From Gemmatimonadota bacterium (GTDB lineage Bacteria > Gemmatimonadota > Gemmatimonadetes > Gemmatimonadales > Gemmatimonadaceae): 64,000 bases of DNA. The stretch's first letter is position 1. The number at the start of each line of letters is the position of its first letter. The position numbers and the translations under genes were made by a program. The notes below the pieces were generated by a model. The model made no database searches and had not been told where the DNA came from. It worked only from the letters and a program-made list of their open reading frames with translations. This document shows, piece after piece, positions 8,664 through 18,239 of this stretch. The stretch lies in the NCBI GenBank assembly GCA_021324775.1, contig JAJPIM010000008.1:62001-126000 (forward strand), written 5' to 3'.

Positions 8664-9176
8664 TCATGCCGCGACGCCGTCGCCCGACGGGCGGCGGCGC
8701 GACCGCTGCGCGGTACGGGCCCGCGTGATGCGGGCACCGAGCTCTCGCAGAAAGGCCTCGCGGTTCGCCGGTGTGTACGCGAACACGCGGGATGTCCCGC
8801 TGCGGCGAATGACGACGAGCGGGGTGGAGCGATTGATCAGGCCCGTGACCGACGTCTTGCCGCTCGCGTGGCGGAAGATCAACTGGCGGCGGGTGGTCGC
8901 CGTCGCCTCCGCGATATCGGCGTAGGGAATCCGGCGGATGGGTAGAATGCGAAGCAGCGCAACCTGCAGCGCGTGATCCCCGAAGCGAACATCCATCACG
9001 ATGGGCGAGAACTCGCCCGCGCGCGCGCCGCGGATCGTCCAGGTGAGCCCGGCGATCACGACGAAGGGGATGGCGACCGCGAAGGGATGACTGGTCACGG
9101 GGCGGGGGCCAGAGGACCGGCGTTCCGGCGAGGGAGGGGCTCGTGGGAGGGACGATTCTGGCCGGTCCGAGAGCAC
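8664..9176 (-). CDS. Small membrane-anchored PH-like domain protein
   Basis: One N-terminal hydrophobic helix (HPFAVAIPFVVIAGLTWTI) is followed by a short beta-rich domain with a late helix (REAFLRELGARI), as in bacterial PH-like membrane proteins (YdbT/DUF-type). The tail is Arg-rich. The start is uncertain: GTG at 9176 as listed, or GTG at 9098 directly before the helix. It is probably co-transcribed with the lipoprotein gene downstream. No enzymatic motif is seen and its role is unknown. Confidence 0.6.
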   Translation of the reverse strand: MLSDRPESSLPRAPPSPERRSSGPRPVTSHPFAVAIPFVVIAGLTWTIRGARAGEFSPIVMDVRFGDHALQVALLRILPIRRIPYADIAEATATTRRQLIFRHASGKTSVTGLINRSTPLVVIRRSGTSRVFAYTPANREAFLRELGARITRARTAQRSRRRPSGDGVAA

Positions 9177-9226
9177 AAAAGAACCCGCCGAATTCGCGGC
9201 GAGCGGCGATTGGAGGGCACAACAGA

Positions 9227-9268
9227 GACCGGGGGCCGGCTGCGTGTCATTGCAGCCGGCCCCCGGTC
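9227..9268 (-). terminator. GCCGGCTGC-core hairpin after the arylsulfotransferase gene
   Basis: A perfect 17-bp stem (GACCGGGGGCCGGCTGC and its complement) with an 8-base loop lies just past the stop of the minus-strand arylsulfotransferase-like gene, followed by TCTGTTGT in that direction. It separates that gene from the PH-like gene. Confidence 0.8.
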
Positions 9269-9299
9269 CCTTCAGCCACTGTTTCGCCGTGCCGTGCCG

Positions 9300-10799
9300 C
9301 TACGGCTCCACGTACTGGTAGAGCGATACCAGCCGGACGGCGCGATAGAATGCGCCGCGATTGTGCAGGGAAAAGATCCCGATGCCCACGGCCTTTCCCT
9401 GGGCATTCACTTCGTGGATCTGCCCCGCGAGTCCGAATCCCACGAGCGTGTTGCCACTCTTGAGACGCTGGACGGATCCGACTGCGTCAGTGAAGATCGC
9501 GGGATTGGGCTCATACTCCCACACCAGTGTGGCCGTCATCTTCGTCAAGTCGAGCGTGTATTCAGCGGCCCGGGTGTGCGGCGGCGTGTGCCGCAGTCCG
9601 TTGTCGTACAGCAGAATGTCGCCGTTGCCGAGTACCCGCACGCTGTGCTGCCCGCTGAAGAAGCCGAGCGGATCCTTGAGGATGGTGAACTGCGTCTGCC
9701 GTCCGCCGAGCTGCCACATCCGCGCGCCGGTCTGGTAATCGAGCTTGACAATCGCGCCCATGTGCCGGAACGACACGACGTAGTTGCTGTCGAGGTCGAA
9801 CGCGAGCGAGTTCGGGTGATCGAAATCGTCCGGCGGATCGACACCGGTCGGCTCGATCCAGTCCTGGATCGTATAGTGGTTCCACGCATCCCAGAGGAAC
9901 TGCACCGTACCCGGGGGCGATTCACGGATCAACTGGTGCCCGATGCCGGTGCCGTTGGCTGGGCCTCCCAGGGACGAGAAATCGAACGGGGTCCGGTCCG
10001 TATATCCGTAGTAGTGGAGAATCGGCGCGTCCACCGTACCGGTCTCGATCAACTCGTGCGAGTCCATCTCTTCGCCCGGCGCCGGCCCGTAGTTCGCGAC
10101 GACCTCACCGGTCGGGAGGATCTCATCGTATGTCTCGGGGAGATTGTCGTCCCCCTGGGATCCGCCGATCGCGAGAGTGAAGTGGCCGTTTTTCTGCTGC
10201 TTCGACTCGACGGAACCGGTGCCCGGCGGAAACTCCCGGTACCAGCGGACGCGGCCCTTCGAGTCGAAAATCACCATCAGCACGCTGTCGCCCGTGTAGA
10301 GAATGGGCGAGACCAGCGTGTAGCCCGGGCCGAAGCTGCCCGAGATGTTGAGTGTCGCGGTCTGCACGTACGCCGAGAGTGGGCCGGTCGCGAATTGGAA
10401 TGGTTCGGTGGTCCGGCCGTGCGCGCCGTAGACCTCCAGCGTATTCGAATATGTGGCGTTGGGGAGCAGCCCGAGTGTGGCGATGCGACACGAATCACCC
10501 GCGACGTGCACGAATGGGGTGGCCGACGCCGTATCTCCGGCCGTCGTGTAGAGCACCCGCGCCGAGTCGGCGTTAACGGCTGTGAAGGTGATGACCGTCG
10601 ACAGCGAGTTGAGCGGATTGGTCTGGACGGAGTACCCAGTGACCTCCGGCGCGAGCGCAGAATTGAGGCCGGAGACCGCGGTGGTGTGATCGCTCGAGCA
10701 TGCCGCGAGGGCGACGAGTCCGATGACCGCGAGGGTGCCGAGGGCGGCGCGCGGAGGTGCGGCGCCGGAGCCATCACAACGAGAGAGCTGGATCGGCAT
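9300..10799 (-). CDS. Arylsulfotransferase (ASST)-family lipoprotein
   Basis: A 499-residue lipoprotein (lipobox VALAAC; ATG at 10799 chosen for this reason) with the six-bladed propeller repeats of arylsulfate sulfotransferases. Family marks include MDSHELIE, DDFDHPNSLAFD, YVVSFRHMGAIVKLD, MWQLGG and FSGQHSVRVLGNGDILLYDNG, which carry the conserved His, Asn and Arg residues around the active centre. Such proteins move sulfate between phenols, though many soil-bacterial members are uncharacterised. It is transcribed alone and ended by the hairpin at 9227-9268. Confidence 0.85.
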   Translation of the reverse strand: MPIQLSRCDGSGAAPPRAALGTLAVIGLVALAACSSDHTTAVSGLNSALAPEVTGYSVQTNPLNSLSTVITFTAVNADSARVLYTTAGDTASATPFVHVAGDSCRIATLGLLPNATYSNTLEVYGAHGRTTEPFQFATGPLSAYVQTATLNISGSFGPGYTLVSPILYTGDSVLMVIFDSKGRVRWYREFPPGTGSVESKQQKNGHFTLAIGGSQGDDNLPETYDEILPTGEVVANYGPAPGEEMDSHELIETGTVDAPILHYYGYTDRTPFDFSSLGGPANGTGIGHQLIRESPPGTVQFLWDAWNHYTIQDWIEPTGVDPPDDFDHPNSLAFDLDSNYVVSFRHMGAIVKLDYQTGARMWQLGGRQTQFTILKDPLGFFSGQHSVRVLGNGDILLYDNGLRHTPPHTRAAEYTLDLTKMTATLVWEYEPNPAIFTDAVGSVQRLKSGNTLVGFGLAGQIHEVNAQGKAVGIGIFSLHNRGAFYRAVRLVSLYQYVEP

Positions 10800-11448
10800 G
10801 AGATTGGTTGCCGGGGGTGGTCGGGTGCTCGGGCGGCGACGAGGCGAGCTCACGAGGGCGAACAAGGCGATAGACTCGTTACAGTACCGCCTCTCCACCC
10901 GAAAGCGTTGGGTGGGGAGTTCCGGCGGAACCGCGGAAACTGCACTGGGACGCGGGCATCGTCGAGGGGGTGCGGGTCCCGGGAACAGCCGTGACGCGAG
11001 GCCGGCCGCTAGCCGCCGCCGGACCGGCTCGGGATTGGCTCACTGGTCCCATGAAGTGACACGTGGCGCGGACGTCGTCAAGAGCGCCGGATCAGTGTCG
11101 TCCCGGCGTGGCGCAGGCAGCCCCATGACGTGTGCTTCCCGCGTGCGGCCCGGTGTACGGCCAGGTGTGCGGCCCGGTGTCTGGCATCTGCTGTGGATGA
11201 CATTCATCCGGGGCAATCGCCGGAAAATCAGTGGCAGACAGCATTTTCGGCTGATCTCGGTTCTTGACAGCACTCTGGCCCTTCTCCACGCTATAGCCCG
11301 TTACATAGCGTGACCTGCCGGTGACAGACCGGGCCCAATCGTGCCCCTGGCCCGGCTCGGCGGGCATGCCACCAACCAAACTCGGCCCGTGTGCGCGCGG
11401 GACACACGCGATCGGGACACCGCTGTTCTCGCGCGAGGAGGACACGAA
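10800..11448. other. Divergent intergenic region before susC pair 1
   Basis: About 650 bases with no supported gene. Near 11140-11185 a GC-rich unit (CGGCCCGGTGT / CGGCCAGGTGT) repeats three times in tandem. A TTGACA lies at 11264 with TATAGC at 11292, but the 22-base gap is too long for a normal promoter. A strong ribosome site (GAGGAGG, 11435-11441) ends the region. Confidence 0.4.
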
Positions 11449-14433
11449 GTGCAGAAACTCTTGTTCGTGATGCGGCGAGTGGGCGTCGTGGCCGGGTTCC
11501 TGGCTGTGGCGGCGTGGCCGGCGGCGCGCGCGAACGCGCAGGGCACGCTTCGGCCGGTAACCGGGCGCGTGACCGACGCGGAAGACCACGCACCGATCCC
11601 GGCCGCCTCGATCCAGGTCGTCGGTACGACCCTGGGCACGACCACGACGGACAGTGGCACGTTTTCGGTGCGGGTGCCGCAGGGCGCGGCCACGCTCAAC
11701 ATTCGGCGCATCGGATTCCGCGCGACCACCGTGGTGTTGGCCGCCGACCAGAGCGACGTGACGGTGAGCCTCACGCGCGACATTCTGGAACTGCAGCAGC
11801 AGGTGGTGACGGGCGTCACGACGAGCGTCGCCTCCGAGAACGCGGCCAACGACGTCGCGGTGGTGACCTCGGCGAACCTCAATCGCGCGCCCGCCCCGAC
11901 CGTGGAGAACGCGCTGCAGGGCAAAGTACCGGGCGCCGTGATCCAGCAGAACAACGGCGGTGATCCAGGCGGCGGGATGCAGGTCCAGATCCGCGGCATC
12001 ACGTCGCTGTTCGCGAACGCGTACCCGCTCTACGTCGTCGACGGCGTGATCGTCAACAACGAGACCGTCAACAGCGGCCTCAACACGATCACCCAGTCCA
12101 ATGGTGGCGCCGGGTCGAACGAGCAGGACCTGAGTCCCAACCGAATCGCCGATCTCAACCCCGAGGACATCGAGACCATCGAAGTTCTCAAGGGGGCGTC
12201 GGCGTCCGCCATTTATGGATCGAAAGCGTCAGCTGGCGTGATCATCATCACGACCAAGAGGGGCAAGGCCGGCAAGCCGCGGATCGAGCTGTCGCAGAAA
12301 GTCGGACACTTCTCGCTGTCGAACACCTACGGTCTTCGCACATTCCCGACGCTCGCCAGCGCGGAAGCGTGGGGCCGCGAGTTCGGGTACACGAAGTCGT
12401 TCATCGACGGCGCCTATGGTGGTCCACAGGACTATCAGAACCAGTTGTTCGGCAGCAACCAGCTCTCCTATGAGACAGACGCGAGCATCAGCGGGATCTC
12501 CAACAACACCCAGTACTTCCTGTCCGGGCTCGCGAAGTACGACAATGGCACGATGACCAACACGGGGTACAACAAGCAGACCGTTCGTACCAACATCACA
12601 CAGACGCTTACGAGCAACCTCACGGCGACGGCGAACCTCAACTTCGCCCACTCCGTCACCCGGCGAGGCGTTTCGGGCAACGACAACATCGGTGTCAGCC
12701 CGTACGACGTCTTCTCGTACACGCCGCAGTTCGTGGCGCTGGACAAGCAAGTGCACGGGGCGTGGCCGATCAATCCGTTCGGACCGGCGAATCCGTTTGC
12801 TGACGCGGCCGAGATTCAGACGCCGGAGACGGTCAACCGGTTCATCGGCGGCGGCAACATCGACTGGGAGCCGCTGCACCTGCCGGACCAGACCCTTCAC
12901 ATCACCTTCATCGGTGGCGCCGACTACACGACGCAGAACGACAACTTCTATGCGCCGCCCGATTTGCAGGTCGAAGAGGCGATCTCATCCGGACTGCCTG
13001 GCGTCGCGCAGGACCAGTACGGCGCGACGACCTACCTCAACTACTCGATCAACCTCGTCCACCACTTCACCGGCCTCAAATTCCTCGACGCGACCACGTC
13101 GGTGGGGTTCGTCCGGGAGAAGCGGAGTCTCGACAATCCGTTGGAAGCCGGCCAGGACATTCTGGCGGGCGCGGTGAACCCGACGCTTGGTTCGGTCCAG
13201 ACGCTGAGAGACACCGCGACGGAGGCCAAGGACCAGTCGCTTTACGCACAGGAGCAGGTGCTCCTCCTCCAGCAGCGGCTCGCGCTGACGGCCGGCGTGA
13301 CCGCCGAGCGCACCACGAACGATGGCGACATCGGCAAGTTCTTCCCGTATCCCCACTTCTCGGCGTCGTACCGCGTGCCCCAGTTCGCCGGCTGGCTCGA
13401 CGAGCTCAAGGTGCGGGCGGCGTACGGCCAATCGGGAACACAGCCGAACTACGGCATCAAGTACACGCCGCTCAACACGACGGTCTCGGGCGGGTTGGGC
13501 GGGGTCTACATCCCACTCAGCATCGGGGACTCGGCGATCCGGCCGGAGCAGGAAGCCGAGATCGAGACGGGATTCGACGCGACACTGCTGCACTCGCGGG
13601 CGCAGTTCAGCTTCACGATCTACCAGAAGCGCATCACCGACCTGCTGCTCCAGGACCAGCCATCTCCGTCGCTGGGATTCGACCAGTCGTGGTTCAACGG
13701 CGGCGAGTTCACGAATCAGGGCGTCGAGATGTCGTTCACGGCGACACCGGTGGCCGTGCGGAACGGCTTCCAGTGGGTTACCACCACGACGTTCTTCCGC
13801 AACTACAGCGTGGTGAACTCGCTGCCCGCCAGCCTCCCGGCCTTCGATCTCAACAACGGTGGGGGCGGGAGCCTGGGCACGTTCCGGATCCAGGTCGGCC
13901 GGTCCGTCTCACAGATCGTCGGGCAGTTCAACGGCCCGGACGGGCAGCCGATCCAGGCTGGCGACGCCCAGCCGTCGTACGTGATGAACTTCAACAACGA
14001 GTTCACCTACCACCGATTCCACGCGGCGGCGCTCGTCGTGTGGTCACGGGGCGGTGCCGTCGGCAACTTCACCGACAACCTCTTCGATGACAGCCAAGGA
14101 CTGCTCGCGGATTCGGCGCTCAGCGCCAAGCGGAATGCCGAGAACAACGCCAACGGCACGCCGTATCTCGAACCCGCCTCGTTCGTGAAAGTCCGCGAAG
14201 TGTCCGTGAGCTACTCGCTGCCGGACAAGTTCGTGGCATGGTTGAGCAACGCCGTGCACGTCAAGGACGCGCGGCTGTCCGTCACCGGGCGCGATCTGTT
14301 CGCCTGGTTTCCGTATACGGGGCTCGATCCGGAAGTCAACTTCGTCGGCCAAACGCAGATTCAGCGTGGCCAGGACGTTACGCCGTACCCTCCGGCGCGC
14401 AGCGTCTTCGTCTCCCTCGACCTGGGCCTCTGA
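11449..14433 (+). CDS. SusC/RagA-type TonB-linked outer-membrane receptor (pair 1)
   Basis: TonB-dependent importer of about 994 residues. The GTG at 11449 follows GAGGAGG and gives a signal peptide ending in ANAQ. Next come the carboxypeptidase-regulatory-like N-terminal domain (VTGRVTDAEDHAPIPAASI), the plug with NALQGKVPGAVIQ, the SusC hallmark PLYVVDGVIV and ILKGASASAIYGSKASAGVI, then the beta-barrel with a C-terminal aromatic/Leu pattern (SVFVSLDLGL). SusC works with the SusD lipoprotein encoded 2 bp downstream to take up oligosaccharides, peptides or other bulky ligands. The ligand cannot be read from sequence. The nearby PQQ dehydrogenase is separated from the pair by a hairpin. Confidence 0.95.
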   Translation: MQKLLFVMRRVGVVAGFLAVAAWPAARANAQGTLRPVTGRVTDAEDHAPIPAASIQVVGTTLGTTTTDSGTFSVRVPQGAATLNIRRIGFRATTVVLAADQSDVTVSLTRDILELQQQVVTGVTTSVASENAANDVAVVTSANLNRAPAPTVENALQGKVPGAVIQQNNGGDPGGGMQVQIRGITSLFANAYPLYVVDGVIVNNETVNSGLNTITQSNGGAGSNEQDLSPNRIADLNPEDIETIEVLKGASASAIYGSKASAGVIIITTKRGKAGKPRIELSQKVGHFSLSNTYGLRTFPTLASAEAWGREFGYTKSFIDGAYGGPQDYQNQLFGSNQLSYETDASISGISNNTQYFLSGLAKYDNGTMTNTGYNKQTVRTNITQTLTSNLTATANLNFAHSVTRRGVSGNDNIGVSPYDVFSYTPQFVALDKQVHGAWPINPFGPANPFADAAEIQTPETVNRFIGGGNIDWEPLHLPDQTLHITFIGGADYTTQNDNFYAPPDLQVEEAISSGLPGVAQDQYGATTYLNYSINLVHHFTGLKFLDATTSVGFVREKRSLDNPLEAGQDILAGAVNPTLGSVQTLRDTATEAKDQSLYAQEQVLLLQQRLALTAGVTAERTTNDGDIGKFFPYPHFSASYRVPQFAGWLDELKVRAAYGQSGTQPNYGIKYTPLNTTVSGGLGGVYIPLSIGDSAIRPEQEAEIETGFDATLLHSRAQFSFTIYQKRITDLLLQDQPSPSLGFDQSWFNGGEFTNQGVEMSFTATPVAVRNGFQWVTTTTFFRNYSVVNSLPASLPAFDLNNGGGGSLGTFRIQVGRSVSQIVGQFNGPDGQPIQAGDAQPSYVMNFNNEFTYHRFHAAALVVWSRGGAVGNFTDNLFDDSQGLLADSALSAKRNAENNANGTPYLEPASFVKVREVSVSYSLPDKFVAWLSNAVHVKDARLSVTGRDLFAWFPYTGLDPEVNFVGQTQIQRGQDVTPYPPARSVFVSLDLGL

Positions 14434-14435
14434 CC

Positions 14436-16061
14436 ATGACCATCCTCTGCTTCGCTCGTACGCGCCGGCAGCAGGCTGGCCGCCCTCGCCCCGCAGCGGC
14501 GTGGCCGATGCGCCACGCCACCCTGGTGCTCTCGCCGTTGCTCGCCGCCGCGGTGCTCGCGTCGTGCAAGGACAGCAACGTGCCATTCCTGACGGCGCCG
14601 ACGCAGGTGGCGGCGACGACGGTCGGCATTCAGAACGCGATCACGGGCCTCTTCAGTGCGGCCCGGAACGACATCTCCAACTACGTCACGTTCATGTCCA
14701 CGTTCTCCCGTGACGCGGCGAATTTCACGAGTACCGAGCCGCGCTACGTCACGGAAGGCATGGGTCTCATTCCCATCTCCAACACGGACCAGTTTTTCTC
14801 GTCATCGATCTGGGACATCGAATTCCGGAACGCGAAGTTCGCGAACCAGATCGTCGCGACCCTTCCCACGGTCACGCCCGCCTATTCACCAGGCGACGCG
14901 GCGGCCATCACGGGCGTCGTCCAGACGATGAAGGCCCTGCAGTTCATGATGATTGCCGAAACGCGAGATACCCTTGGGCTCTCGCCGTATTCCATCGACG
15001 TGACCGGCACGGTGCCCGCGCCCGTATTCTGCAACAAGGACGTGTGGCTCTACATCGTCGCCCTGCTGGATTCGGCCAACGTGTCGCTCCAGACTGCCGG
15101 TCCCAACCCGTTGCCGATCACGCTGCCTCCCGGCTTCGCGTCGGTGTCGGCGACTGCCGCACCAAGCACGACCCCGGGAGCGTTCGCCGCATTCAACCGC
15201 GCGCTGGCGGCCAAGGCGGGACTGGAGCTGGCATACGCCATCGCCCGCACCGCCGGGAGCGGCACCGCACCGACGCCCACGTCGGCGGGGACGCCGTTCG
15301 GGCCAGCGCTCACGCGAGCCGACAGCGCTATGCACGCATCGGCGCTGTTCAGTCCCGGCGCTCTCACGACGCCGGCGCCAGGCGGATTCACGGACGACGC
15401 GTTCGGCGTATACCACTCGTGGAGCGCGCAGTCGAGCGACCAGGTCAACCCCATCAACGGTGAGATCGGCACCCTCGCGGTGCTGTGGGACATGGTCACC
15501 GATGTCGATACGGCCAACGATGCGCGATGGCACGCGAAGTTCGCGGTCAACCCGAATATCGTCCAGGAGCCCTCGTTCGCCGCGGCGGCGTCGCCGTTCA
15601 TCTACGCCTACTACCCGACGGTGGCGACTCCGATTCCGATCGTCCGGAACGAGGAACTCGTGCTCGTGGACGCCCAGATCCAGCTCGGCCTCGGCAACCT
15701 GGCCAACGCGATCACACTCATCAACGATGTACACCAGCAGGCGGGCGGCTTTGCCTCACCGCTCACGATCGCGGCCAACTACGTGGCGGTCCGGAACGCG
15801 CTGCTCAAGGAGCAACGCGTGTCGACGATCCTCGAGAGCAGCGAGGACCGCACGATCGCGCTTCGCATGTACGGCATGGCGACGGTATCCGACACGACGT
15901 GGGATGCGACGTCGGGCCCCGATGCGGCCGCGGTGGCGGGTGCCACGGCAGCACTGGGGGCGAAGCCGACGGACCTCCACACTCTGGTCGATCCTCCGCC
16001 ATCGACGGAGACCGATGGGAGAGGCGGGAGCTACACACTGACCTGCTCGGCGGCGTCGTAG
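14436..16061 (+). CDS. SusD/RagB-like lipoprotein (pair 1)
   Basis: Surface lipoprotein lid for the adjacent SusC. Lipobox AAAVLASC lies after a signal peptide; the ATG at 14436 (2 bp after the susC stop) or one at 14508 could start it, and the latter gives a more typical signal length. The helical TPR-like core and the C-terminal PIPIVRNEELVLVDAQIQLG segment are typical of the RagB/SusD fold. About 541 residues. It is translated right after SusC and closed by the hairpin at 16097. Confidence 0.9.
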   Translation: MTILCFARTRRQQAGRPRPAAAWPMRHATLVLSPLLAAAVLASCKDSNVPFLTAPTQVAATTVGIQNAITGLFSAARNDISNYVTFMSTFSRDAANFTSTEPRYVTEGMGLIPISNTDQFFSSSIWDIEFRNAKFANQIVATLPTVTPAYSPGDAAAITGVVQTMKALQFMMIAETRDTLGLSPYSIDVTGTVPAPVFCNKDVWLYIVALLDSANVSLQTAGPNPLPITLPPGFASVSATAAPSTTPGAFAAFNRALAAKAGLELAYAIARTAGSGTAPTPTSAGTPFGPALTRADSAMHASALFSPGALTTPAPGGFTDDAFGVYHSWSAQSSDQVNPINGEIGTLAVLWDMVTDVDTANDARWHAKFAVNPNIVQEPSFAAAASPFIYAYYPTVATPIPIVRNEELVLVDAQIQLGLGNLANAITLINDVHQQAGGFASPLTIAANYVAVRNALLKEQRVSTILESSEDRTIALRMYGMATVSDTTWDATSGPDAAAVAGATAALGAKPTDLHTLVDPPPSTETDGRGGSYTLTCSAAS

Positions 16062-16096
16062 CGCGGCAGGGCGCGTCGCCGGCACGATCGAAGGTC

Positions 16097-16133
16097 ACGG
16101 GGGCTGGTTGCGATGTCTGCAACCGGCCCCCGT
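16097..16133 (+). terminator. GCCGGCTGC-like hairpin after susD pair 1
   Basis: A 15-bp stem (ACGGGGGCTGGTTGC / GCAACCGGCCCCCGT) with one G-T pair and a 7-base loop starts 36 bases after the SusD stop. It is a diverged member of the recurring hairpin family and has no T-tract. Confidence 0.7.
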
Positions 16134-16259
16134 TGCCGTCCGGGGCGGAACCAGAGGGAGCAGGCATGGGCCGGGATGAGCCGGCGTGTGCCAACGGGTC
16201 CGGCGGGCCATATTAGTCGCGGCGTTCGCACCACCGGTGCTGGACCTGGGAGGGATGTG

Positions 16260-18092
16260 ATGGCTGTACGTGTGCGCGCGGTCATTGCCGCCGGAGCGAT
16301 GGTGGCGGCGGCAACGATCCCCGGATGCTCAGGGGACCAGGGGGCGGCGAGGACCGCGGCCGGCGTTCGCGGAGCGCGGATCGGCACTCCTTCCGCCGGG
16401 GAGCCGGGCGAGTGGACGATGCCGGCCAAGGACTACGCCGGCAGCCGCTACAGCACGCTCGACGACATCACGGCGGACAACGCCGGCCGCCTGAGTGTGG
16501 CGTGGACCTTTTCCACGGGTGTGCTCAAGGGACACGAGGGTGCGCCTCTCGTGATCGGACCGACGATGTACATCGTGACTCCATATCCCAACGTCGCGTA
16601 CGCGCTCGACCTCTCGCGTCCCGGGGCCCCGCTGCGCTGGAAGTTCCGTCCCGAGAACGCGCAGGCGGCGAAGGCCGAGGCGTGCTGCGATGTCGTGAAT
16701 CGGGGAGCGGCGTACGCGGACAGCACGGTGTTCTACAATCTGCTCGATGGTCACACGGTGGCCGTCGACGTGCGAACCGGGGCCGAGCGGTGGCGAGCCC
16801 AGGTCGCGGACCCGAGCCACGGCGAGACGATGACGATGGCCCCACTGGTGGTGCACGGCAAAGTGCTCGTGGGGCCCAGCGGTGGCGAGATGGGCGTGCG
16901 CGGATGGATTGCGGCGCTCGATGCGCGCACCGGCAAGGAGGTGTGGCGGGCCTACAACCTGGGTCCGGACGCCGACGTCAAGATCGGGCCGCGCTTCGCG
17001 CCGTTTTATGCGAGCGAACGCGGCACCGACCTCGCCGCGACGAGCTGGCCGAGCGAGACCTGGCGGCACGGCGGTGCGGCCACGTGGGGATGGCTCACGT
17101 ACGATCCGGATCTCAATCTCCTGTACTACGGCACGAGCAATCCGGGACCGTGGGATGGTGAGCTTCGGCCTGGCGACAACAAGTATTCGAGCTCCATCCT
17201 GGCCCGCGACCCGGACACCGGGGAGTTGCGCTGGGCCCTACAGGTCACGCCCCACGACCTCTGGGATTACGACGCGGTCAATGAAAGCATCATCGCCGAC
17301 CTGCCGATCGGCGGAACGATGCGCAAAGTGCTCGTGCACTTCGACCGCAACGGGTTCGCGTACACGATCGACCGGTCGACGGGCCAAGTGCTGGTCGCGC
17401 AATCCTACGTTCCGATGAACTGGGCGGCCGGCGTGGACCTCGCGACCGGGCGGCCGCGCGTGAACGCCGGCAAGGTGACGCGGATCGGGAAGACGGTCAC
17501 GGACATCTGTCCGAGCCTCGAGGGGGGCAAGAACCAGCAGCCGGCCGCGTTCTCGCCGGCGACCGGGCTGTTCTACGTTCCGACCAACAACCTGTGCATG
17601 GACTTCACCGGCCGGACCCCGACCTACATCGCGGGCACGCCGTACATCGGAGCGGACGCACCGGAGAAGGGCGGTCCGGGCGGGTATCGCGGCGAGTTCA
17701 TGGCGTGGGATGCGACAACTGGCCGGAAGGTGTGGGGCATCCGCGAGCCGTTTCCGGTGTGGAGCGGCGCGCTCGCCACCGCGGGCAACGTCGTGTTCTA
17801 CGGTACTCTGGATGGGTGGTTCAAGGCGGCCGATGCGCGCACCGGAGAACCGCTCTGGCAATTCAAGGTCAGTTCGGGCGTCGTCGGCAATCCGATGACC
17901 TATCGCGGGCCGGACGGAAAACAGTACGTCGCGGTGTACGCGGGGATCGGCGGCGACATGGGTGCGCTGATTGCCGGCGACGTCGCTTCGGACGCGCCGT
18001 TCGATGTCCGGGAGCAGGGGACGACGCTGCCCGATCTGGCGCAGCACACGAGTCTAGGCGGGACGTTGTTCGTCTTCTCACTCGGGAAGTGA
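16260..18092 (+). CDS. PQQ-dependent dehydrogenase with lanthanide-type Asp-Tyr-Asp motif (XoxF-like)
   Basis: Eight-bladed PQQ quinoprotein (610 residues), related to methanol/ethanol dehydrogenases, that would oxidise an alcohol or aldehyde outside the inner membrane and pass electrons to a cytochrome. The ATG at 16260 follows GGAGGG. Visible features: adjacent cysteines C142-C143 (ACCDVVNRG) forming the PQQ-stacking disulfide ring, GGEMGVRGW with the metal-ligand Glu, GTSNPGPW with the ligand Asn, RPGDNKY, and HDLWDYDAVNE with catalytic D336 and the extra D338 that marks lanthanide-dependent enzymes. Unlike classic soluble enzymes it has a lipobox (TIPGC), so it may be membrane-anchored. 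The cytochrome gene is 147 bp downstream. Substrate unknown. Confidence 0.9.
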   Translation: MAVRVRAVIAAGAMVAAATIPGCSGDQGAARTAAGVRGARIGTPSAGEPGEWTMPAKDYAGSRYSTLDDITADNAGRLSVAWTFSTGVLKGHEGAPLVIGPTMYIVTPYPNVAYALDLSRPGAPLRWKFRPENAQAAKAEACCDVVNRGAAYADSTVFYNLLDGHTVAVDVRTGAERWRAQVADPSHGETMTMAPLVVHGKVLVGPSGGEMGVRGWIAALDARTGKEVWRAYNLGPDADVKIGPRFAPFYASERGTDLAATSWPSETWRHGGAATWGWLTYDPDLNLLYYGTSNPGPWDGELRPGDNKYSSSILARDPDTGELRWALQVTPHDLWDYDAVNESIIADLPIGGTMRKVLVHFDRNGFAYTIDRSTGQVLVAQSYVPMNWAAGVDLATGRPRVNAGKVTRIGKTVTDICPSLEGGKNQQPAAFSPATGLFYVPTNNLCMDFTGRTPTYIAGTPYIGADAPEKGGPGGYRGEFMAWDATTGRKVWGIREPFPVWSGALATAGNVVFYGTLDGWFKAADARTGEPLWQFKVSSGVVGNPMTYRGPDGKQYVAVYAGIGGDMGALIAGDVASDAPFDVREQGTTLPDLAQHTSLGGTLFVFSLGK

Positions 18093-18095
18093 TGC

Positions 18096-18193
18096 GCGCC
18101 GAGTCGAACGGAGAAAGGAGAAAAGAGAAAGGAGAAAGTGCAAAAAGGAGAGAGTAGAAAAGCAGAGAGTAGAAAGTAGAAAGTAGAAAGAAC
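18096..18193 (+). repeat. Purine-rich 3' tract with GAGAAAGGAGAAA / GAGAGTAGAAA repeats
   Basis: Almost pure A/G stretch starting within a few bases of the dehydrogenase stop, built of imperfect GAGAAAGG and AGAGTAGAAAG units. Similar tracts follow the stop codons at 39427 (plus) and 41949 (minus). Function unknown; it is far more A-rich than the surrounding DNA. Confidence 0.75.
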
Positions 18194-18239
18194 AGGTACT
18201 CGGGCGGCAGGCTATCTGGCGCAGCATGCGGGAGGGACG

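Noticed and set aside
8973-10994. 673-aa plus-strand ORF
   Set aside because: Antisense to the arylsulfotransferase gene, with shadow-type composition and no domain.
11264-11297. TTGACA and TATAGC as a sigma70 promoter for susC pair 1
   Set aside because: The 22-base spacing is outside the normal 16-19 range.
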